Positions 52,382-59,907 of a stretch of DNA of 64,000 nt are shown one piece after another. A model generated the notes under the pieces. The model searched no databases and was not told the DNA's origin. It saw only the letters and a list, made by a program, of their open reading frames with translations. Made by a program: the position numbers and the translations under genes. The DNA is from Methyloversatilis universalis EHg5. GTDB lineage: Bacteria; Pseudomonadota; Gammaproteobacteria; Burkholderiales; Rhodocyclaceae. The number at the start of each line of letters is the position of its first letter. Positions within the stretch are counted from its first letter, which is position 1. The stretch is taken from positions 2,277,129-2,341,128 of the forward strand of contig NZ_KB900539.1 in the NCBI RefSeq assembly GCF_000378945.1. The letters are read 5' to 3'.

Positions 52382-52694
52382 CAGTCGCTCGAAAAGCCGA
52401 ATTCTCGATGCAGTGCATGAAACGGCCCTCGACCTGCATCGTCTCGGATTCATCGACAAGCGCATGCAACAGAAGCTGGAAGTGCTGTGCGTGAAACCGA
52501 TTCCGCCTTACGACAGCGCCCGGATCCGTGCCTTGCGCGAACAGTTGAAATTGAGCCAGACCGTGTTTGCATCGGTGCTCAACACGAGCCCATCCACGGT
52601 ACGCAAGTGGGAGATCGGGGAAAAGCGCCCCAGCGGTCCATCGCTCAAGCTGCTCGATCTGCTGGACCGCAAGGGACTGGAAGCCATTCTCTGA
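52371..52694 (+). CDS. XRE-family antitoxin (HigA-like)
   Basis: A 107-residue DNA-binding antitoxin. The GTG at 52371 is chosen because AGGAG lies eight bases upstream and the gene then overlaps the toxin end by 11 bp, the usual toxin-first higBA layout; an ATG at 52347 has no ribosome site. The C-terminal half is a Cro/C1-type helix-turn-helix: IRALREQLKLSQTVFASVLN followed by TSPSTVRKWEIGEKRPSGPS. The N-terminal half would bind the toxin. It ends 9 bp from the convergent monooxygenase gene. Base composition of the module is less GC-rich than its neighbours, hinting at acquisition. Confidence 0.88.
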   Translation: MTTDSRSKSRILDAVHETALDLHRLGFIDKRMQQKLEVLCVKPIPPYDSARIRALREQLKLSQTVFASVLNTSPSTVRKWEIGEKRPSGPSLKLLDLLDRKGLEAIL

Positions 52695-52703
52695 ACTGAG
52701 GAC

Positions 52704-53894
52704 TCAGCCCACCGCGCGTAGGCCGGAGCGCTCGATGCGCCCCTTTCCGGTGACCAGCGGCAGCACCTCCTCGCCGATCCGGTAGGCCTCTTCCAGATGC
52801 GGCGTGCCGGCGAGGATGAAGCCGTCGGCGCCGAGCGCGATCAGTTCGTCCAGTTTCTGCGCCGCCTGTTCGTAGGACCCGACGATGCCGATGGCCGGGC
52901 CGCCGCGCAGCAGGCTGAAGCCGGCCCACAGATTGGGGGCGATGATGAGGTCCTCGTAGCGCTGCGCGTCGGCCGGGCGGTAGCCAGCCTGGCGGCTGAC
53001 GCCGACCGAGTCCCCGCCGCTCTGGCGGAAGGCATCGCGGCGTTCCGGGCCGAGCGATTCGAAGCCGGCTTTCACGTCGGCCCACGCTTCCTCTTCGGTC
53101 GGCCGCGCGATGATGTCGACGCGGATCGCGCACTTGATGCGCCGGCCCAGTTCGGCGGTACGTTCCTTCACCCGCGCGAACTTCTCGGCCACCTGATCGA
53201 AAGGTTCCAGCCACGACAGGTAGAAGTCGGCGTGCCTGGACGCCGAACCCAGCGCGGCGTCGGACGAACCGGAAAAATAGATTTCCGGCAGTCCGGTGGC
53301 AGCCAGCGCGGACGGCAGCCTGCCCTGCTCCACCTGGTAGAAGCGGCCGTCGTAATCGAAGGGGCCGTCACCCTTCCAGACCCCCTTGAAGATGTCGAGA
53401 AATTCGGTGGTGCGGCCGTAGCGGTCGTCGTGCGCAAAGCGGTCGCCCCACCACAGCTGGGCCGGGCCGCCGCCGCCGGTGATGATGTTGAACAGCATGC
53501 GGTCGCCGCTCACGCGCTGCAGCGTGGCGGACATGCGCGCCGCTTCGACCGGATTCAGAAAGCCCGGCTGGAAAGCCAGCATGAAACGGAAGGTTTTCGT
53601 TTCGCGCGCGAGGTGGGCGGCGATCACCCAGGGGTCGTCAGTCATCGGAAAGGACGGAATGAGCCCGCCCTGGAAGCCGGAAATTTCGGCCGCCTTCGCG
53701 ATCTGTGCCAGATGGTCGATATAGCTGCTGCCGTCCGGCTCGCCGTGCAGCAGGCCCGGCGCCTGGTTGCCGTCGCGCAGCGGCCACCAGTCGCCGCGGG
53801 TCGATTGCGGCCTGCGCACGGTGCTGATGTCGCCATGCGTGGGCAGGCGCCAGAAGAAATCAATGGTCTGTGCGGCGGATGAAGCGTGGGTCAT
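52704..53894 (-). CDS. SsuD-like FMNH2-dependent alkanesulfonate monooxygenase
   Basis: A 396-residue luciferase-like enzyme, the closest of the four in the window to classical SsuD: IDFFWRLPTHGD at the N-terminus, FMLAFQPGFLNPVEAARMSA, RMLFNIITGGG, IYFSGSSDAAL, IRVDIIARPTEEEAW, NLWAGFSLLRGGPAIGIVGS and FILAGTPHLEEAYRIGE. It would release sulfite from alkanesulfonates or related compounds using FMNH2. It is the last gene of the SsuABC-type operon and starts two bases after the preceding gene, with a GGAAGG site. Confidence 0.92.
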   Translation of the reverse strand: MTHASSAAQTIDFFWRLPTHGDISTVRRPQSTRGDWWPLRDGNQAPGLLHGEPDGSSYIDHLAQIAKAAEISGFQGGLIPSFPMTDDPWVIAAHLARETKTFRFMLAFQPGFLNPVEAARMSATLQRVSGDRMLFNIITGGGGPAQLWWGDRFAHDDRYGRTTEFLDIFKGVWKGDGPFDYDGRFYQVEQGRLPSALAATGLPEIYFSGSSDAALGSASRHADFYLSWLEPFDQVAEKFARVKERTAELGRRIKCAIRVDIIARPTEEEAWADVKAGFESLGPERRDAFRQSGGDSVGVSRQAGYRPADAQRYEDLIIAPNLWAGFSLLRGGPAIGIVGSYEQAAQKLDELIALGADGFILAGTPHLEEAYRIGEEVLPLVTGKGRIERSGLRAVG

Positions 53895-53896
53895 GA

Positions 53897-54865
53897 TCAG
53901 GCGGCCTTCCTGCCGAGCAGTTGCCGCACACGCGGCAGAAGGTGTTCGCCGACGCGATACACCTCGTCGAGCGAACGCGGTGAGGACAGTTCGAAACGAT
54001 CGACGCCCTGCCGGTGCAGCGCGACGATGCGCGCGGCCAGTTCGTCGTAGCTGCCGGCCAGCAGGTCGGGGGCGTGGGCCAGACCTGCGCGTTCAGCCTC
54101 AAGCCGTGCACGCGCGCCGTCGTCGTGCGACACGATGCGGGCGCGCAGCGCCACCTGCGGCGAACGGCCCGCGCGACTTGCGGCCTCGCGCAGCAGCGCG
54201 ATGCGCTCGCTCAGTGCCTCGCCCAGCGTGAAGGCGTGCACGTCGGCCAGCCGCGCCGAACGCGCGATGTCTTCGGCGCTGTCGCCGGCCAGTGTCAGTT
54301 CCGGGAAGGGACGGCCGGACAGAGGCCCCTGGAAGCCGCCCTCCAGCACCGAGAAGAAAGGACCGTCGTGACTGAAGTGCGCGGACTCGATGACGCCGCG
54401 TGCCACGGTGACGAAATCCTCCAGCCGCGCACCGAGGTCGCCGCTGCCGACGAAATCGCCGAGCCGGCGCCGGCGCGCCGCATCGTCCGACGATTCGAGC
54501 GCCCAGCCGAAGCGGTTGCCGCTGTAGCGCTGGAAGCTCACCGCCTTCTTCGCCGCATACACCGCAGAGCCGGCGCCCGGGCTGAAGGTGGCGACCAGCT
54601 TCAGCCGGCGCACTTCGCGCGCGAGCGCGCCGAGCACGATGAGGGCGGCGTCGCCTTCCGGCTCGTCACCGGCCACCAGACCGTCGAAGGCCACCAGTTC
54701 AGCAGCGCGCGCCACCTGAACCACGTGGTCGAAACTGCCGTAGCGGCCATGCCGCAGGTCGTTGGCCGCAGGCAGGCGCGGCGCGTTGCCGGCCGCCAGC
54801 GCGTCGAAGGCGCGGTTGCGCGCATCGTCCGCGCCGGGCAGGCGCCAGTAGAAGGTGGACGACAT
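53897..54865 (-). CDS. Short LLM-class flavin-dependent oxidoreductase
   Basis: A 322-residue divergent member of the luciferase-like family, about 70 residues shorter than SsuD. The N-terminus STFYWRLPGADDARNRAF is reminiscent of its neighbour, and a LKLVATFSPGAGSAVYAAKK segment and a LTLAGDSAEDIARSARLADV block align with the SsuD barrel, but the insertion carrying the NIITG/VNGND loop is replaced by RFGWALESSDDAARRRRLGD. The C-terminus FELSSPRSLDEVYRVGEHLL keeps the family helix. It may be a partner subunit or an enzyme for a different substrate. A GAGGAG site precedes the ATG; the ABC ATPase lies 39 bp upstream. Confidence 0.8.
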   Translation of the reverse strand: MSSTFYWRLPGADDARNRAFDALAAGNAPRLPAANDLRHGRYGSFDHVVQVARAAELVAFDGLVAGDEPEGDAALIVLGALAREVRRLKLVATFSPGAGSAVYAAKKAVSFQRYSGNRFGWALESSDDAARRRRLGDFVGSGDLGARLEDFVTVARGVIESAHFSHDGPFFSVLEGGFQGPLSGRPFPELTLAGDSAEDIARSARLADVHAFTLGEALSERIALLREAASRAGRSPQVALRARIVSHDDGARARLEAERAGLAHAPDLLAGSYDELAARIVALHRQGVDRFELSSPRSLDEVYRVGEHLLPRVRQLLGRKAA

Positions 54866-54904
54866 CGGAAACTCCTCGGGTACGACGGGATGGTGGGAAT
54901 GCGA

Positions 54905-55756
54905 TCAGCCCGAGCGGCGCCGGGTCAGCGGCACCACCGCCTCGCTGCGCGGCGCATCGGTGGCGGTCAGTTCGGCCAGGATGTCGTCCTTGAGCCGGTG
55001 CAGCAGCGGTGCGGCGCGGTCGCGCGGATGCGGCAGGTCGACATCGACGATGTGCGCGATGCGGCCGGGATGCGCCTGCATCACCGCCACCCGGTCGCCG
55101 AGGTAGAGCGCCTCGTCGACGTCGTGGGTGATCATGATCATGGTCGAACCCTGGCTCATCCAGATGCGCTGCAGCTCGGTCTGCAGATGCACCCGGGTCA
55201 GCGCGTCGAGCGCGCCGAAGGGCTCGTCCAGCAGCAGCACCTTGGGTTCGTTCACCAGCGCCCGGGCGATGGCGGCGCGCTGGCTCATGCCACCCGACAG
55301 CTGGTGCGGGTAGGCCTGCTCGAAACCGCTCAGGCCGACCAGCGCGATGTGCTCGCGCACCAGCCGGTCGCGCGCCGCGGCCGACATGTCGCGCCGGATC
55401 AGCGCGAACGCCACGTTCTGTTCCAGCGTCATCCACGGAAACAGCCGGTGGTCCTGGAACACCAGGCCGCGTTCGAGCGAAGTGCCGGCGACACGGCTGC
55501 CGTCGAGCGCGATATGGCCTTCGTAGTCGTCGTCCAGGCCGGCGATCAGCCGCAGCAGCGTCGACTTTCCGCAGCCGGAGGGGCCGACGATGCTGAGGAA
55601 CTCGCCCGGATGCACGTCCAGGTTCAGGCCGGTCAGCACGGTCAGTTCGCGCTGGTCGAACAGGAAGCGCTTGCGCACTTCCTTCAGCTGCAGCGCGCCG
55701 GAGCGGAGCGCCGGCTGTTCAGGGGTGCGCACCACGGCGCGCGAATCGATGTTCAT
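54905..55756 (-). CDS. ABC transporter ATP-binding protein, sulfonate type (SsuB/TauB family)
   Basis: A 283-residue ATPase with Walker A GPSGCGKSTLLRLIAGL, signature LSGGMSQRAAIARALV, Walker B VLLLDEPFGALD and MITHDVDEALYL. The ATG at 55756 is chosen because it precedes a short leader and the ATPase domain; the longer frame upstream overlaps the permease. It is the energy module of the binding protein-permease-permease-ATPase system at 54905-58534. Confidence 0.92.
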   Translation of the reverse strand: MNIDSRAVVRTPEQPALRSGALQLKEVRKRFLFDQRELTVLTGLNLDVHPGEFLSIVGPSGCGKSTLLRLIAGLDDDYEGHIALDGSRVAGTSLERGLVFQDHRLFPWMTLEQNVAFALIRRDMSAAARDRLVREHIALVGLSGFEQAYPHQLSGGMSQRAAIARALVNEPKVLLLDEPFGALDALTRVHLQTELQRIWMSQGSTMIMITHDVDEALYLGDRVAVMQAHPGRIAHIVDVDLPHPRDRAAPLLHRLKDDILAELTATDAPRSEAVVPLTRRRSG

Positions 55757-55794
55757 GTCGAGGTTCCGGAATTCAGGGGGCGGAGCGGGCCGGA

Positions 55795-56586
55795 TCAGGT
55801 GCGCACCGGCCGCCAGCGCAAGGCGTGCCGGCTCAGGCGGGCCACCAGCAGATTGATCGCGAAACCGGTCAGGCCGACCACCGCGATGCACACCACCACG
55901 ATGTCCAGCCGCGCCTGCAGCTGACCGTGCTGCATTACGGTGCCCAGCCCGAAGCCGGTCGGAAACAGCAGTTCGACGCCTATCGTGGCGATCCAGGCGA
56001 AGGCCACCGACTGCAGCAGGCCGGTGAACAGCGAGGGCAGTGCCGACGGCCAGCGGATGCGCCAGAAGGTCTGCCACGGCGTGAGCCGGTACAGCTGGCC
56101 GACCTCGAGCATTCGCGCCTCGACGCCCTTCAGCCCCTCATAGGTGTAGAGCACCGCCGGATAGAAGGCGGACAGCGACACCACGATCACCTTGGACAGA
56201 TCGCCGCTGCCGAACCACAGGCCGATCAGCGGCAGCCAGCCAAGCAGCGGCACCTGGCGCAGGCCGTGGTACAGCGGCGTGAGCACCCAGTCCACCGGTC
56301 GCAGCAGCGCCATCGCCGAACCCACCGCGAGCCCGGTCACGCTGCCCCAGAACAGCCCGCCGAAGGCATTGCGCAGGCTGTTGCCGTAGGCGGTGAGCAG
56401 ATCGCCGGACTGCCACAGTTCGCGCAGCGCGCCAGCCACCTGGGCCGCGGACACGAAGGCGAAGGCGTGCTCGCCACCGTGGCGCGCCTGGTGATCCCAC
56501 AGCAGAATCAGCGCCAGCGGCACCAGCAGGCCGAGCGCGATGCGGGCCGGCAGACCGGCGCCGTAGCTGCGCAGCGCCGCGCTCAT
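55795..56586 (-). CDS. ABC transporter permease 2, sulfonate type
   Basis: A 263-residue SsuC/TauC-family permease with about six helices; the EAA loop region reads MLEVGQLYRLTPWQTFWRIR and the HGLRQVPLLGWLPLIGLWFG segment is typical. The ATG overlaps the stop of permease 1 (ATGA). Having two different permeases in one SsuABC-type operon suggests a heterodimeric channel rather than the usual homodimer. Confidence 0.9.
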   Translation of the reverse strand: MSAALRSYGAGLPARIALGLLVPLALILLWDHQARHGGEHAFAFVSAAQVAGALRELWQSGDLLTAYGNSLRNAFGGLFWGSVTGLAVGSAMALLRPVDWVLTPLYHGLRQVPLLGWLPLIGLWFGSGDLSKVIVVSLSAFYPAVLYTYEGLKGVEARMLEVGQLYRLTPWQTFWRIRWPSALPSLFTGLLQSVAFAWIATIGVELLFPTGFGLGTVMQHGQLQARLDIVVVCIAVVGLTGFAINLLVARLSRHALRWRPVRT

Positions 56587-57374
56587 GCCGCCGCTCCGGC
56601 CGGCTGGGCACGCCAGCGCAGCAGACGTGCCTGCAGCAGCACGAAACCGCGGTCGAGCGCGAAACCGATGACGCCGCACACGACGACGCCCACCATGACC
56701 ACGTCGAGCCGGAACATCTGGCGCCCCATTTCCATCATCTGCCCGATGCCGCTGTCGGCCACGATCAGTTCGGCCGCCACCAGCACCAGCCAGGCGCGGG
56801 TCAGGCTGAGCCGCACACCGGACAGCACCGCCGGCACCGTGGCCGGTATCAGTACCCGCCACACCAGCGAGGGCAGCGGCGTGCGGTAGATGCGCGCCAC
56901 CTCGAACCAGGCCTTGGGCACACCGCGCACGCCGTCCAGCGTGGACAGCGCGGTCGGGAAGAAAGCCGCCTTGGCGATGATGACGATCTTGAACACCTCG
57001 TCGATGCCGAACAGCAGGATGAGCAGCGGAATGAAGGCCAGCACCGGCACCTGGCGCAGCGCCTGGAACAGCGGGTCGAACAGCCGCGCGAAGGTTGGCG
57101 ACAGTGCGGCCGCCAGACCGAACAGCAGCCCGGCGCCGCTGCCGATCGAGAAGCCCCACAGCAGACGCTGCAGGCTTTCGCCCAGATGGCGGGCCAGTTC
57201 GCCGGAGGCGGTGAGCTGGCCGAAGGCCGCGAGCACCGCCTGTGGCGACACCAGCACCTCGGGCGGAAACACCCGCGCGGCGCTCAGCACCTGCCAGGCC
57301 AGCAGCACCGCCAGCGGCGACGCCACCATGACGCTGCGGCGCAGCGTGGCTTCGTCGATGCGCGCAGCACTCAC
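56583..57374 (-). CDS. ABC transporter permease 1, sulfonate type
   Basis: A 263-residue SsuC/TauC-family permease. QALRQVPVLAFIPLLILLFG and the EAA-like loop WFEVARIYRTPLPSLVWRVL are visible, as is the VAAELIVADSGIG segment. It starts with GTG overlapping the binding-protein stop (GTGA) and its stop overlaps permease 2, so all are translationally coupled. Confidence 0.9.
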   Translation of the reverse strand: MSAARIDEATLRRSVMVASPLAVLLAWQVLSAARVFPPEVLVSPQAVLAAFGQLTASGELARHLGESLQRLLWGFSIGSGAGLLFGLAAALSPTFARLFDPLFQALRQVPVLAFIPLLILLFGIDEVFKIVIIAKAAFFPTALSTLDGVRGVPKAWFEVARIYRTPLPSLVWRVLIPATVPAVLSGVRLSLTRAWLVLVAAELIVADSGIGQMMEMGRQMFRLDVVMVGVVVCGVIGFALDRGFVLLQARLLRWRAQPAGAAA

Positions 57375-58534
57375 CGGGCTGCCACCTTCTGTTCGGCCTG
57401 CGGCGTCCAGTAGCCGTCGAGCGGCAGACCGCCGGCGGACAGATCGCGCAGCGCCGCAGCCAGGAAACGGTCGTCGATGATGTCCTCGACCTGCACCCGC
57501 TTCTGCACCAGGCCGTTGGCGTGGATGTATTCGGCCACGTCGCTGAAGTGCTGGCGGTAGAAGCCGTCGAGCAGCGGCGAGAAGCGGTCCTTCCAGCCCA
57601 CGCGCGGGTCATCGTAGTCGCGCGCGATCAGGTCCACCGGCAGGTTGCCGCGCGACGCCATCTGCAGCACCCTGTCGCGGTTCTCCTCCTGCGCCTGCCA
57701 GTGCGCCGCCTTCACGTAGGCGGCCACCACCAGCGTCGTGATGTCCGGATGCGCGTCGGTGAAATCGTGGCGCGCCCACAGGCCGGTGCGCATCTTCCAG
57801 TGCAGCGGCGCGTCCTTGGTCGACCAGATGATGCGGCCGGCCCCCTGCTGTTCTGTCACCAGCGCCTCGCTCAGCGTGAAGGTGGCGTCTACCTTGCCGG
57901 CCGCCAGCGCCGCGTGGCCGGCCTGCGGGTTCAGGTTGTAGATCTTGAAGTCGTTCAGCGTGAGGCCGTTCGCGTCGAGCAGCTTGGCGAAGGTGAGTTC
58001 CCACGGCCGGCCGCGGTGAATGGCGATGGATTTGCCCTTGAGGTCGCGTATCGACTGCGCTGCCAGCCCCTTGCGCACCACCAGATAGGCGTTGTTGCCC
58101 TGCCCCGGCGACAGCACGGTGCGGATGTCCACGCCGCCGGCCTTGGCGATCAGCGCCGGGAAGTCGCCATAGGCCGCGAAGTCGATGCGCTTCGCGGCAA
58201 AGCCCTCGTTGATCTGCGGCCCGCCGACCGCCGGCGACACCGGCTCTATCTTCAGCGCCACGCCGCGGCGCGCCAGTTCCGCCTCCAGCCAGCCCTGTTC
58301 CAGAATGATCTGGGTAGCACCGCTGAACACCTGCTGGCCCTGGTGCGGCGACGAGATCGCGGCGATGGTGAGCGTGGTCAGCGGTGCGCCGGCCGCAGCG
58401 GGCCGGGCGGCTTCGCTGCGCGGCACATCGACCGGCGCGACCGGCTGTTCAGGTGACGGACGCAGCGCCAGATAGGCGCCGAACGAAAAGGCGGCGGCAA
58501 CGGCCAGACCGAAGCGTCGGGTGAAAAACGACAT
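57371..58534 (-). CDS. ABC transporter substrate-binding protein, sulfonate type (SsuA family)
   Basis: A 387-residue periplasmic binding protein. The ATG at 58534 has an AGGAAGG site; residues 1-22 are a signal or anchor segment (RRFGLAVAAAFSFGAYLAL) without lipobox. The mature part shows SsuA-type features: VGGPQINEGFAAKRIDFAAY, DIRTVLSPGQGNNAYLVVRK, LKGKSIAIHRGRPWELTF and AALAAGKVDATFTLSEAL. It is the first gene of a six-gene unit (binding protein, two permeases, ATPase, two monooxygenases) behind a sigma-54-type promoter at 58602. Confidence 0.9.
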   Translation of the reverse strand: MSFFTRRFGLAVAAAFSFGAYLALRPSPEQPVAPVDVPRSEAARPAAAGAPLTTLTIAAISSPHQGQQVFSGATQIILEQGWLEAELARRGVALKIEPVSPAVGGPQINEGFAAKRIDFAAYGDFPALIAKAGGVDIRTVLSPGQGNNAYLVVRKGLAAQSIRDLKGKSIAIHRGRPWELTFAKLLDANGLTLNDFKIYNLNPQAGHAALAAGKVDATFTLSEALVTEQQGAGRIIWSTKDAPLHWKMRTGLWARHDFTDAHPDITTLVVAAYVKAAHWQAQEENRDRVLQMASRGNLPVDLIARDYDDPRVGWKDRFSPLLDGFYRQHFSDVAEYIHANGLVQKRVQVEDIIDDRFLAAALRDLSAGGLPLDGYWTPQAEQKVAAR

Positions 58535-58601
58535 GATGACCTTCCTGCAGCGCGGGATGTCCGACAGGACGGAATGTCCGCGCCGGATCTGCATGCCGCA
58601 G

Positions 58602-58617
58602 TGCAAGAACGATGCCG
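58602..58617 (-). promoter_or_regulatory. Candidate sigma-54 promoter of the SsuABC-type operon
   Basis: Minus strand CGGCATCGTTCTTGCA: the -12 half TTGCA is perfect, spacer is four bases, and the -24 half keeps the invariant GGCA although three flanking bases differ from TGGCACG. The binding-protein ATG is about 55 bp after the expected start. It is the weakest of the five at -24. Confidence 0.5.
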
Positions 58618-58735
58618 AAAGTTCTTCGATGGCCGGAAAACGAGGCCCGGCGCCACATCCGGTGCGGCGCCGCGTCGATCACGCGCTGAGCGGAAGGGTT
58701 GCCCGGAGCGCAGCGCTGCCGATCCATGCGCACCG

Positions 58736-58753
58736 CTGCGCAGATCTGCGCAG
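58736..58753. promoter_or_regulatory. 18-bp perfect palindrome (doubled CTGCGCAG)
   Basis: CTGCGCAGATCTGCGCAG is a perfect palindrome made of two CTGCGCAG units with a 10-bp period. It lies 119 bp upstream of the -24 box of the SsuABC-type promoter, a usual enhancer distance, and 23 bp past the stop of the YhhJ-like gene. The same doubled CTGCGCA core lies at 48102-48119. Confidence 0.5.
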
Positions 58754-58776
58754 TCCGGTTTCCCCGCCTCGTCCGC

Positions 58777-59907
58777 CTATCCGGCCGCAGCGATGCTGCG
58801 TCTGAACATGAGCAGCGAAGCGATGAACAGCGCGGCGGCGATGGCCGCCATCGCGAGCAGGCTGGGCCACACCACGTCCAGCCCGGCACCGCGGTACAGC
58901 ACCGCCTGCGCGAGGCTGACGAAATGCGTGGTGGGTGCGAACTGCATGATGAACTGCACCGCCTGCGGCATGCTCTCGCGCGGCGTCATGCCGCCGGACA
59001 GCAGCTCCAGCGGCAGGATGACCAGAATCATCATGAGCCCGAGCTGGGGCATGTTGCGCGACAGCGTGCCGATGAAGATGCCGAGCGAGGTGGTGGCCAG
59101 CAGCTGTATCAGCGCCCCGGCCATGAACAGCGGCAGCGAGCCGGCGATCGGCACCGCCAGCGCACCGCCGATCACGAAGTGCAGCGACAGGCCGACCGCC
59201 ACCCACACCACCAGCGCCATCGCCCACACCTTGGCGAACATGATTTCGAAGGCGCCGACCGGCATCACCATCAGGTGTTCCAGCGTGCCGTGCTCGCGCT
59301 CGCGGATCAGTGCGGCACCGGTCAGGATGACCGACAGCAGCGTTACGTTGTTGATCAGTTCCATCACGCTGCCGAACCAGGCGCTGGTCAGGTTGGGGTT
59401 GAACAGGATGGTGGGCGCCAGCTCGATCGGCGCAACCGTTTCGGTCCGCCGGTGCTGCACGAATTCCGCCACCTCGCCCAGCACGATGTTCTGGATGTAG
59501 GTGGCGCCGATGAAGGCCTGGCTCACCCGCATCGCGTCGATGTTCACCTGGATGGACGGCTGTTCGCCGGCCAGCACGTCGCGCTCGAAATCCGGCGGAA
59601 TGTCGAGCACGAAAGTCCAGGTGCCGGCGTCCAGCCCGGGATCGACCGCCGGCGGCGCGATCATGTCCGGCCGCCTGAAGTACGGGCCGTAGAAGGCACC
59701 GGCGATGCGCGCCGACAGCACAGAGGCGTCCTGGTCCACGATGGCGATCGGCGCGTTGTGCAGCTCCTGAGACGTGGCGGTGGCCGCACTGTAGATGCCG
59801 CCGGAAAACGCCCAGGCGATCATGATGAGCAGCACCTTGTCGTGCCACAGGCTCATCAGTTCCTTCAGCCCGAGTCGCCAGGCGTTGAGCAGGCGGCGGC
59901 GCATCAT
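58777..59907 (-). CDS. yhhJ: ABC-2 type transporter permease (YhhJ-like)
   Basis: A 376-residue ABC-2 membrane protein with one N-terminal helix ([15 protein letters not shown]), a large periplasmic domain (about 45-170) and five C-terminal helices, including the [20 protein letters not shown] segment and the conserved [17 protein letters not shown] cytoplasmic motif before the helical bundle. The ATG at 59907 overlaps the RbbA stop (ATGA). Order HlyD-RbbA-YhhJ equals the Escherichia coli yhiI-rbbA-yhhJ arrangement. Likely an export function; substrate unknown. Confidence 0.88.
   Translation of the reverse strand: MMRRRLLNAWRLGLKELMSLWHDKVLLIMIAWAFSGGIYSAATATSQELHNAPIAIVDQDASVLSARIAGAFYGPYFRRPDMIAPPAVDPGLDAGTWTFVLDIPPDFERDVLAGEQPSIQVNIDAMRVSQAFIGATYIQNIVLGEVAEFVQHRRTETVAPIELAPTILFNPNLTSAWFGSVMELINNVTLLSVILTGAALIREREHGTLEHLMVMPVGAFEIMFAKVWAMALVVWVAVGLSLHFVIGGALAVPIAGSLPLFMAGALIQLLATTSLGIFIGTLSRNMPQLGLMMILVILPLELLSGGMTPRESMPQAVQFIMQFAPTTHFVSLAQAVLYRGAGLDVVWPSLLAMAAIAAALFIASLLMFRRSIAAAG

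Noticed and set aside
58589..58606. TTGCACTGCGGCATGCA (minus strand) as an alternative sigma-54 promoter
   Set aside because: The invariant GG is broken and the spacing between the halves is one base too long; the overlapping site at 58602-58617 fits better.
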